Source of the DNA: Kitasatospora phosalacinea
GTDB taxonomy: Bacteria; Actinomycetota; Actinomycetes; Streptomycetales; Streptomycetaceae
Direction: 5' to 3'
Length of the DNA: 64,000 nt
NCBI RefSeq assembly: GCF_030268885.1
Contig: NZ_BSSA01000026.1
Span: forward strand, 59,367-123,366
Positions 42,730 through 49,998 of this stretch are shown here, one piece after another (positions within the stretch are counted from its first letter, which is position 1; every line of letters starts with the position of its first letter). Below the pieces are notes generated by a model that had not been told where the DNA came from, searched no databases, and was given only the letters and a program-made list of their open reading frames with translations. The position numbers were made by a program, and so were the translations under genes.

Positions 42730-44448
42730 ATGACCCAGAACCTGGCCGACGCCTCCCGGCCCGCCGCCGTTCCCGCCGCTCGGACTGCTGCGAACACCGG
42801 GGCCTCCAGAGGCGGCTGGTGGCGGGACGCGGTCATCTACCAGGTGTACCCGCGCAGCTTCGCCGACGGCAACGGCGACGGCATGGGCGACCTGCCCGGC
42901 ATCCGCAGCCGGCTGCCCTACCTGCGCGACCTGGGCGTGGACGCGGTGTGGCTCTCGCCGTTCTACGCCTCCCCGCAGGCCGACGCCGGGTACGACGTGG
43001 CCGACTACCGGGCCGTCGACCCGATGTTCGGCACCCTGCTGGACGCCGACGCGCTGATCCGCGACGCCCACGACCTGGGCCTGCGGATCATCGTCGACCT
43101 CGTCCCCAACCACTCCTCCGACCAGCACGAGTGGTTCCAGCGCGCGCTGCGCGAGGGCCCCGGCTCCCCGCTGCGCGAGCGCTACCACTTCCGCCCCGGC
43201 AAGGGGGAGAACGGCGAACTGCCGCCCAACGACTGGGAGTCCATCTTCGGCGGCCCGGCCTGGACCCGCACCACCGACCCGGACGGCACCCCCGGCGACT
43301 GGTACCTGCACCTGTTCGCCCCCGAGCAGCCCGACTTCAACTGGGACAACCCGGCCGTCGCCGACGAGTTCCGCTCCATCCTGCGGTTCTGGCTCGACAT
43401 GGGCGTCGACGGCTTCCGGATCGACGTCGCCCACGGCCTGGTCAAGGCCCCCGGCCTGCCCGACCTCGGCAGCCACGACCAGCTCAAGCTGCTCGGCAAC
43501 GACGTCATGCCGTTCTTCGACCAGGACGGCGTGCACGCCATCTACCGCAGCTGGCGGCAGATCCTCGACGAGTACCCGGGCGCCCGGATCGGCGTCGCCG
43601 AGGCCTGGACCCCGACCGTCCAGCGGACCGCGAACTACGTCCGCCCCGACGAGCTGCACCAGGCGTTCAACTTCCAGTACCTGGGCACCGGTTGGGACGC
43701 CGACGCGCTGCGCGAGGTGATCGACGTCTCGCTCGACTCGATGCGTCCGGTGGACGCCCCCACCACCTGGGTGCTCTCCAACCACGACGTCACCCGGCAC
43801 GCCACCCGGTTCGCCAACCCGCCCGGCCTGGGCACCCAGATCCGCACCCCCGGCGACCGCGCCCTCGGCCTGCGCCGGGCCCGCGCCGCCACCCTGCTGA
43901 TGCTCGCGCTGCCCGGCTCCGCGTACATCTACCAGGGCGAGGAGCTCGGCCTGCCCGACGTCACCGACCTGCCCGACGAGGTCCGCCAGGACCCGTCCTT
44001 CTTCCGGCAGGCCGGCCAGGACGGCTACCGCGACGGCTGCCGCGTCCCGATCCCGTGGTCCGGCACCGAGGCCCCGTACGGCTTCGGGCCGAACGTCGGC
44101 GGCCCCAGCTGGCTGCCGCAGCCCGCCGAGTGGGCCCAGCTGTCGGTGGAGGTCCAGACCGGCGACCCGACCTCCACGCTGGAGCTCTACCGCTCCGCGC
44201 TCGCCGTCCGCCGCGCGCAGCCCGCGCTCGGCGCCGGCACCGACGTCGAGTGGCTGCCCGCCCCCGCGGGCGTGCTGGTCTTCCGGCGCGACGCGCCCGA
44301 AGGGTCGTTCGTGTGCACGGTGAACACCACCGGCGAGCCTGTTCGGATCCCCGTCCCCGGCCGTATGCTGCTCTCCTCCGCCGAGGCTGTCGAGACGGAG
44401 GACGGCGTCGAACTCCCGGCCGACAGCACCGCATGGTGGGCGGTCTGA
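42730..44448 (+). CDS. aglA: Alpha-glucosidase, GH13
   Basis: A 572-residue cytoplasmic GH13 enzyme. Catalytic residues are visible: nucleophile D235 in GFRIDVAHG, acid/base E291 in GVAEAWTP and D353 in LSNHDVTRH; the first conserved region is DLVPNHSS. It hydrolyses imported maltose and maltodextrins to glucose. AAGGGA precedes ATG 42730. Its place after malEFG matches the S. coelicolor aglA arrangement. Confidence 0.92.
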   Translation: MTQNLADASRPAAVPAARTAANTGASRGGWWRDAVIYQVYPRSFADGNGDGMGDLPGIRSRLPYLRDLGVDAVWLSPFYASPQADAGYDVADYRAVDPMFGTLLDADALIRDAHDLGLRIIVDLVPNHSSDQHEWFQRALREGPGSPLRERYHFRPGKGENGELPPNDWESIFGGPAWTRTTDPDGTPGDWYLHLFAPEQPDFNWDNPAVADEFRSILRFWLDMGVDGFRIDVAHGLVKAPGLPDLGSHDQLKLLGNDVMPFFDQDGVHAIYRSWRQILDEYPGARIGVAEAWTPTVQRTANYVRPDELHQAFNFQYLGTGWDADALREVIDVSLDSMRPVDAPTTWVLSNHDVTRHATRFANPPGLGTQIRTPGDRALGLRRARAATLLMLALPGSAYIYQGEELGLPDVTDLPDEVRQDPSFFRQAGQDGYRDGCRVPIPWSGTEAPYGFGPNVGGPSWLPQPAEWAQLSVEVQTGDPTSTLELYRSALAVRRAQPALGAGTDVEWLPAPAGVLVFRRDAPEGSFVCTVNTTGEPVRIPVPGRMLLSSAEAVETEDGVELPADSTAWWAV

Positions 44449-44473
44449 CGTGGTTGCAATAGGCTCTGGGATC

Positions 44474-45499
44474 GTGACTACGGCGCGACTCTCCGACATC
44501 GCGGCGCAGGCGGGGGTCAGCGAAGCCACCGTCAGCCGCGTCCTCAACGGCAAGGCGGGCGTCTCCGCGACGACCAGGCAGACCGTACTGGCCGCGCTCG
44601 ACGTGCTCGGCTACGAACGGCCGACCCGGCTGCGCCAGCGCAGCGCCGGGCTGATCGGCCTGATCACCCCGGAGCTCAGCAACCCGATCTTCCCCGCCCT
44701 GGCCCAGGTCATCGAACAGGTGCTCAGCCGGCACGGCTACACGCCGGTGCTGTGCACCCAGACCCCCGGCGGCTCCACCGAGGACGAACTGGTGGAGATG
44801 CTGGTCGAACGCGGCGTGGCCGGCATCGTGTTCGTCTCCGGACTGCACGCCGACACCACCGCCGACCACGACCGGTACGCCAAGCTCAGCGGTCGGCAGG
44901 TGCCGTTCGTGCTGATCAACGGCTACAGCGAGAAGATCGCCGCGCCGTTCATCTCCCCGGACGACCGGGCGGCCATGCAGATGGCCGTCCAGCACCTGGT
45001 CGAGCTCGGCCACGAGAAGATCGGCCTCGCGGTCGGCCAGAAGCGGTACGTGCCGGTGCTGCGCAAGATCGAGGGCTTCACCGCGGCCCTGCGGCAGCTC
45101 ACCGGGCGCACCGCCGAACAGGCCGAGGAGCTCGTCCACCACACCCTGTTCAGCGTCGAGGGCGGGCACGCCGCCGCCCAGGCGCTGCTCGACAAGGGGT
45201 GCACGGCGATCGTCTGCGGCTCCGACATGATGGCGCTCGGCGCGATCCGGGCGGTGCGCCAGCGCGGGCTGACGGTGCCGCAGGACGTCTCGGTGGTCGG
45301 CTTCGACGACTCGCCGTTGATAGCGTTCACCGAACCGCCGCTGACCACCGTCCGCCAGCCGGTCGAGGCGATGGCCACCGCCGCCGTCGACGCCCTGCTG
45401 GAGGAGGTCGGCGGCAACCCGGCGCAGCGCTCGGAGTTCATGTTCCAGCCCGAACTGGTGATGCGCGGCTCCACGGGAGCGGGCCCGCGCAACGGCTGA
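44474..45499 (+). CDS. malR: LacI-family repressor MalR (Reg1-like)
   Basis: A 341-residue LacI regulator. The helix-turn-helix LSDIAAQAGVSEATVSRVLNGK is followed by the hinge and a sugar-binding domain; the text matches Streptomyces MalR/Reg1 along much of its length as I remember it. It would repress malEFG-aglA. In S. coelicolor I recall malR divergent from malE; here it is downstream and co-directional. GTG 44474 is used; TAGGCT (44460-44465) just upstream may be the -10 of its own leaderless promoter. Confidence 0.9.
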   Translation: MTTARLSDIAAQAGVSEATVSRVLNGKAGVSATTRQTVLAALDVLGYERPTRLRQRSAGLIGLITPELSNPIFPALAQVIEQVLSRHGYTPVLCTQTPGGSTEDELVEMLVERGVAGIVFVSGLHADTTADHDRYAKLSGRQVPFVLINGYSEKIAAPFISPDDRAAMQMAVQHLVELGHEKIGLAVGQKRYVPVLRKIEGFTAALRQLTGRTAEQAEELVHHTLFSVEGGHAAAQALLDKGCTAIVCGSDMMALGAIRAVRQRGLTVPQDVSVVGFDDSPLIAFTEPPLTTVRQPVEAMATAAVDALLEEVGGNPAQRSEFMFQPELVMRGSTGAGPRNG

Positions 45500-45531
45500 G
45501 GTGCGGGCCCGCCCGTACGACGGCTGCGGGG

Positions 45532-45567
45532 CGGCCCCCGGGAGGTGTTCCTCCCGGGGGCCGTTCC
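45532..45567. terminator. Bidirectional terminator hairpin
   Basis: Perfect 14-base stem (45532-45545 with 45550-45563), 4-base loop, between convergent malR and acyl-CoA synthetase. Confidence 0.9.
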
Positions 45568-45568
45568 G

Positions 45569-47473
45569 TCACGCGTAGAGCTGCTCGACGTCGCGGCGGT
45601 AGGCGGTGGTGACGGCCTGGCGGCGCACCTTCAGCGAGGGGGTCAGCAGGCCGCGCTCCTCGGTGAAGTCGCCCGCCACCACCCGGGCCCGGCGGATCGA
45701 CTCGGCGCGCGAGACCGTCGAGTTGACGCCCCGCACCGCCTCGGCGAGCGCCGCCAGCACCGCGGGGTGCACCGGGACGGCAGCGGCGACCTCCACCCCG
45801 TCCGGGGCGGGTGCGGCGGGCGGGTCCGTGGCGAGGAAGCGCTCCACCGCCTCGGCGTCCAGGGTGAGCAGCGCGCCCACGTACGGGCGGCCGTTGCCGA
45901 CCACCAGGGCCTGGCTGATCAGCGGGTGGCCGCGCAGCCGGTCCTCCAGCGGGCCGGGGGAGACGTTCTTGCCGCCGGAGGTCACCAGGACCTCCTTCTT
46001 GCGGCCGGTGATGGTCAGGTAGCCGTCCTCGTCCAGCCGCCCCAGGTCGCCGGTGGCGAACCAGTGCGGCCTGCGCGGCCGCGGTGCCCCCAACTCGTAG
46101 TAACCGTCGAAGAGCTGACTGCCGGACAGCAGCACCTCGCCGTCCTCGGCGATCCGCACCGCGCTGCCCGGCACCGGCTGCCCCACCGTGCCCGGACGCG
46201 GCCGCAGCGGCGGGTTCACCGTGGACGGGCCGCTGCTCTCGGTCAGCCCGTAGCCCTCGTGCACCAGCACGCCCGCGCCCGCGAAGAACAGCAGCAGCTC
46301 CGGGTCGATCGAGGAGCCGCCGCTGATCGCGTACCGCACCCGGCCGCCCATGGCCGCCCGCACCCGCCGGTACACCAGCGCGTCGTACAGGCCGTGCGCC
46401 AGCCGCAGCGCGAGCGGCACCGGCCGGCCGCCCGCCAGCGCCTCCAACTCGGCCCGGGCGTGGCGCACCGCCACCGCGGCCGCCCGGTCGAACACCTTCA
46501 GCGCGCCCTTCGCCTGCGCCTCGGCCCGGCCCAACTGGTGGACCTTCTCGAACAGGTAGGGCACGCCCACCAGGAAGGTCGCGCCGAAGGAGGCCAGGTC
46601 CGGCCGCAGGTCGGCCGGTTTCAGGGACGGGCTGTGGCCGATCCGGATCCGCCCGTACACGCAGGTCACCTGGATCATCCGGCCCAGCACGTGCGCCAGC
46701 GGCAGGAACAGCAGGGTGCACGGCGCCCGGCCGGTCGCCTCCTCGAACACCGGCTCCAGCAGGGCGTGGCAGTTCGCCGCCTCGGTGAGGAAGTTGGCGT
46801 GGGTGAGCAGGCAGCCCTTCGGGCGGCCGGTGGTGCCCGAGGTGTAGATCAGCGTCGCCTCGTCCGCCGGGCGCAGGGCCCGGCGGCGGCGGGTCAACTC
46901 CTCGGCCGGGACGGGGCGGCCGAGGGCGGTCAGTTCGCCGACGGCGTCCTCGTCCAGCCGCCACAGCGGGACCGTCCCGCCGGTGCGGGCGACCGCCACC
47001 GTCAGCACCTCGGCCGTCCCGGCGTCCTCCGCGAGCGCCAGCACCGCCCCCGAGTCCCGGAGGATCCACTCGGCCTGCTCGACCGAGGAGGTCGGGTACA
47101 CCGGCACCACGCACGCGCCGGCCGCCCAGGCGGCGAAGTCCAGCAGCGTCCACTCGTACCTGGTCCGCGACATCAGCACGATCCGCGCGCCGGGACCGAC
47201 CCCGACCGCGACCAGGCCGCGGGCCACCGCGGCGACCTGCTCGGCGAACTCCCGGGCCGTCACGTCCCGCCAGGAGCCGTCCGGTTGGCGGCGCGTCAGC
47301 ACCACGGCCTCCGGTGCGGCCTCCGCGTTGCGGAACGGGAGGTCGCCCAGGCTGCCCTCCTCGGGCGGCGGCACCAGGGGCGCGGAGCGGGCCTCGACGA
47401 CCCGGCCGCCGACGCGGAGCACCTCGACGGGCGGGCGGGGGGCGCGGGCGGCACGGGTGAGGGGGTGTGCCAT
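45569..47473 (-). CDS. Long-chain acyl-CoA synthetase
   Basis: A 634-residue adenylate-forming enzyme. The ATP P-loop is LIYTSGTTGRPKG, the A5 motif GYGLTESSG, then WFATGDLGRLDEDGYLTITGRKKEVLVTSGGKNVSP. It is of the FadD15-like type that activates fatty acids to acyl-CoA, and the C-terminal catalytic Lys lies in LTPSLKVRR. AAGGGAG is upstream of ATG 47473. A 20-base inverted repeat about 55 bases upstream is a likely operator. Confidence 0.92.
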   Translation of the reverse strand: MAHPLTRAARAPRPPVEVLRVGGRVVEARSAPLVPPPEEGSLGDLPFRNAEAAPEAVVLTRRQPDGSWRDVTAREFAEQVAAVARGLVAVGVGPGARIVLMSRTRYEWTLLDFAAWAAGACVVPVYPTSSVEQAEWILRDSGAVLALAEDAGTAEVLTVAVARTGGTVPLWRLDEDAVGELTALGRPVPAEELTRRRRALRPADEATLIYTSGTTGRPKGCLLTHANFLTEAANCHALLEPVFEEATGRAPCTLLFLPLAHVLGRMIQVTCVYGRIRIGHSPSLKPADLRPDLASFGATFLVGVPYLFEKVHQLGRAEAQAKGALKVFDRAAAVAVRHARAELEALAGGRPVPLALRLAHGLYDALVYRRVRAAMGGRVRYAISGGSSIDPELLLFFAGAGVLVHEGYGLTESSGPSTVNPPLRPRPGTVGQPVPGSAVRIAEDGEVLLSGSQLFDGYYELGAPRPRRPHWFATGDLGRLDEDGYLTITGRKKEVLVTSGGKNVSPGPLEDRLRGHPLISQALVVGNGRPYVGALLTLDAEAVERFLATDPPAAPAPDGVEVAAAVPVHPAVLAALAEAVRGVNSTVSRAESIRRARVVAGDFTEERGLLTPSLKVRRQAVTTAYRRDVEQLYA

Positions 47474-47527
47474 GGCGAACTCCCTTGGGTGGGGTGGGGG
47501 TTCGCCCAGGGTAGGTACTCGCCGGTA

Positions 47528-47547
47528 AACTTACTAGACGGTAAGTT
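47528..47547 (-). promoter_or_regulatory. TetR-like operator upstream of acyl-CoA synthetase
   Basis: AACTTACTAGACGGTAAGTT: perfect 7-base arms around a 6-base centre. The TTAC...GTAA core is typical of TetR regulators of fatty-acid genes. It is in the 303-base gap 47474-47776, which otherwise holds a 13-base tandem repeat and no gene. Confidence 0.6.
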
Positions 47548-47731
47548 GCTTGACAGCGGCGGGAAGTGGGACATCAGGGGCCCGGGGAACGGCGGGGCCG
47601 TGGCTGCTCACGGTTCACTGCCGATGCGCGCCGTTGCTCCGGGTTCCGTTCCTACCGCCCGAAGCAGCACGGACACTCCGATGGGCTCCGGCCGGCAGCA
47701 GCTCGGACCCGCCGTTCCCCGAGCCCCTGGC

Positions 47732-47775
47732 GGGGCTCTCTGACGGGGCTCCCTGGTGGGGCTCCCTGGTGGGGC
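47732..47775. repeat. 13-base tandem repeat
   Basis: GGGGCTCCCTGGT occurs twice (47745-47770), preceded by the variant GGGGCTCTCTGAC and followed by GGGGC, ending next to the stop of the VapB-like gene. Confidence 0.8.
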
Positions 47776-47776
47776 G

Positions 47777-47977
47777 TCAGCCCTCTTCGGCGGTGGGGGG
47801 CTTGGGGAGGAAGCGTTCGCCGTCGCGGGTGCCGCCGGTGCGGGCGACGGTGCGGCGGTCGGTGGCGAGGTAGTCGCGGACGACCAGTTCCACCGCGTCC
47901 TGGGGGCTGGTGACGCCGAGGCGCATCATCACCTCCAGGGCCAGGTCCGCGTCCAGCGTGATCGTCACCTTCGCCAT
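47777..47977 (-). CDS. VapB-like antitoxin, no partner toxin seen
   Basis: A 66-residue protein. The N-terminus MAKVTITLDADLALEVMMRLGVTSPQDAVELVVRDYL follows the ribbon-helix-helix pattern of type II VapB antitoxins: one strand then two helices. A basic/polar tail follows, where antitoxins usually bind the toxin. No PIN-domain toxin is adjacent on either side. GGGGAG lies 8 bases before ATG 47977. Either an orphan antitoxin or an independent small regulator. Confidence 0.7.
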   Translation of the reverse strand: MAKVTITLDADLALEVMMRLGVTSPQDAVELVVRDYLATDRRTVARTGGTRDGERFLPKPPTAEEG

Positions 47978-48084
47978 GGTGCTGCTCCCCGGTCGTCGAG
48001 CGTCGAGCCTTCTCGGGCCGAGGATAGGCCGCTGCCCCCGGGGCCGACCAGGGTCCCCGGGGGCAGCGGCGGTCGTGCTCGCGA

Positions 48085-49377
48085 TCAGACGCGGCCCGCG
48101 AAGTCGGGGGCCCAGTTCGCGATGGTCTCGGTGCGGACACCGGAGCGCGGGTTGGCGGCCTCGACGTACTTGCCGTCGCCCACGTACAGCGCGACGTGGT
48201 AGACGCCCGAATTGGCGCCGTTGTTGGACCAGAACAGCAGGTCGCCCGGCTGCAGGCTGTCCAGCGAGACGCGGGTCGAGTAGTCCGCCTGGTCGGCGGC
48301 GACGCGCGGCAGGCTGATGCCGGCCTGGCGGAAGGCGGCCTGGGTCAGGCCCGAGCAGTCCCAGCCGCCGTTGCCGGTGCCGCCGTAGACGTACGCCTGG
48401 CCGACCTTGGACAGCGCGAAGTCGATCGCCGCGGCCTTGGAACCGGTCGCCTTGGTGGCGGCGGTCGCGGTGGCGGTGGTGGTGGTCGCGGCCTTCGCGG
48501 TGCCGGTGGTCGCGGTGCTCGCGGTGCCGGTCGAGGACTTGGCGGCGGAGCGGCCGCTCTTCCAGGACGAGCCCTTGTACGAGGACGAGGACGAGGAGGA
48601 CGAGGACTTGGCGGCCGGGGCGGACTGCTGCGCGGTGCTGCTGCCGCCGCCCAGCGAGAGCTGCTGACCCGGGTAGATCATGTCCGGGCCCTCGGTGAGG
48701 ACCGAGCGGTTCAGGTCGTACAGCTTCTGCCAGCCGCCGTCCACGTGCTGGCTGTCCGCGATCGCGGACAGCCAGTCGCCCGCGACGACGGTGTAGGTGC
48801 CAGCGGACTGCTGGGTGCTCTGCTCGGCCTGCGGCTGGGCCTGGGTCCGGGCCTGCGACGAGTCCTGCGACCAGGAGTGCTGGGACCAGCTCTTGCTGCT
48901 GCCGGTCTGCGACTGGGTCCGGGGCTGGGTCTGGGCCTGGGGCTGGGCCTGGGACTGCGACTGGGTGGAGCCGCTGCCCGAGGTGGAGGTGGAGGTGTCG
49001 ACCTGGGGGGCGGCGCCGCCCTTGGTCAGACCGGCCTGGACGGAGCAGACGGGCCAGGCGCCGGGGCCCTGGGAGGCCAGCACCTTCTCGGCGATGGCGA
49101 TCTGCTGGTCCTTGGTGGCGAGGTCGGCGCGCGGGGCGTACGCGGTGCCGCCGAACTCGGCCCAGGTGGAGGAGGTGAACTGCAGGCCACCGTAGAAGCC
49201 GTTGCCGGTGTTGATGGACCAGTTGCCGCTGGACTCGCACTGGGCGACCTTGTCCCAGGTGGCGACGGTGGCGGCGGAGGCGGTGCCGGTGGTCAGGCAG
49301 GGGATGGTGAGACCGATGCCGACGACGCCGGTGGTGGCGATCAGGCGGCGGGCTCGCTTGGCGCTGATGGGCAGCAT
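48085..49377 (-). CDS. Secreted Rpf-LysM-NlpC/P60 cell-wall hydrolase
   Basis: A 430-residue exported protein. After a signal peptide (about 1-36) comes a resuscitation-promoting-factor domain (WDKVAQCESSGNWSINTGNGFYGGLQF) whose Glu is the lytic transglycosylase acid, a Gln/Ser linker, a LysM domain (TYTVVAGDWLSAIA to IYPGQQL), a Ser-rich linker, and a C-terminal NlpC/P60 peptidase with C341 (WDCSGL) and H394 (YHVALYVGD). It can cut glycan and peptide. ATG 49377 has AGAGGA upstream. A c-di-AMP riboswitch precedes it. Confidence 0.92.
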   Translation of the reverse strand: MLPISAKRARRLIATTGVVGIGLTIPCLTTGTASAATVATWDKVAQCESSGNWSINTGNGFYGGLQFTSSTWAEFGGTAYAPRADLATKDQQIAIAEKVLASQGPGAWPVCSVQAGLTKGGAAPQVDTSTSTSGSGSTQSQSQAQPQAQTQPRTQSQTGSSKSWSQHSWSQDSSQARTQAQPQAEQSTQQSAGTYTVVAGDWLSAIADSQHVDGGWQKLYDLNRSVLTEGPDMIYPGQQLSLGGGSSTAQQSAPAAKSSSSSSSSSYKGSSWKSGRSAAKSSTGTASTATTGTAKAATTTTATATAATKATGSKAAAIDFALSKVGQAYVYGGTGNGGWDCSGLTQAAFRQAGISLPRVAADQADYSTRVSLDSLQPGDLLFWSNNGANSGVYHVALYVGDGKYVEAANPRSGVRTETIANWAPDFAGRV

Positions 49378-49389
49378 GAAGAAGCGTTC

Positions 49390-49545
49390 CTCTCCCACGC
49401 CTGCGAGGTGAGCTGTCGGATTCGGGCTGGAGTTGCCCGGCCGCGCGCACCGCGTGGTGCGCCCGGCTTCACCCCAAGCCCCGTACGGCCTCTCGGCCGC
49501 CCGGGGCGACTTACCTGGTTCCCCCGCCCCTGCCGTGGTGCGTTG
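49390..49545 (-). ncRNA. ydaO-type c-di-AMP riboswitch
   Basis: Read on the minus strand, the leader contains the conserved blocks of the ydaO/yuaA aptamer in order: GGGGGAACCAGGTAAGTCG, TTGGGGTGAAGCCGGG, then CCGAATCCGACAGCTCACCT and GCAGGCGTGGGAGAGG just before the hydrolase start. In Streptomyces this riboswitch is known upstream of rpf-type genes, where c-di-AMP lowers expression. Boundaries are approximate. Confidence 0.88.
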
Positions 49546-49998
49546 TGCATGAGCCGACCCGCCCGGCGGCAGGACTCGGCGTTCCGGGTGGGCTGGGTCC
49601 GTGTGTCCACGAACGTGGGCAGGAGATTAAGCGGACTCAAGCGGAATTCGCAAATGCCTGTGATCGCCGTCACTCCGTTCGGAATGGGTGATCAAGGGAA
49701 ATTCGGCGAACTTCCCGGACCGCGGCGGAGTCTGGCCGCGCGTCAGGCAATGGGTGATCTTGCGCCCCTTTTGATGTGTTATGCGGAACGGTGGGTCGAT
49801 ATTCGGCATATGTGGCGGATCGGGGCGGGGGGTTTGCGGCTTGTTCCCGTTTCGTCCGGTCCGGTCATGGTGGTCGAACAGGTGACTGACGGTACGTCAG
49901 GATGCTTAAGCGAAAGGGAAGATGCCGCTTTCCGGTGGACTTTCCGCCTATGCTGCCCCCGACGACTCGGGGCCCCGGGCCCCGGAAGGGCGGCCGAG
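49546..49998. promoter_or_regulatory. Divergent region between riboswitch and G8 gene
   Basis: 453 bases, lower in GC than average, without a convincing gene. It must hold the promoter of the riboswitch transcript on the minus strand. The dyad CTGACGGTACGTCAG (49886-49900, 6-base arms) is a candidate operator for the G8 gene. Confidence 0.5.
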
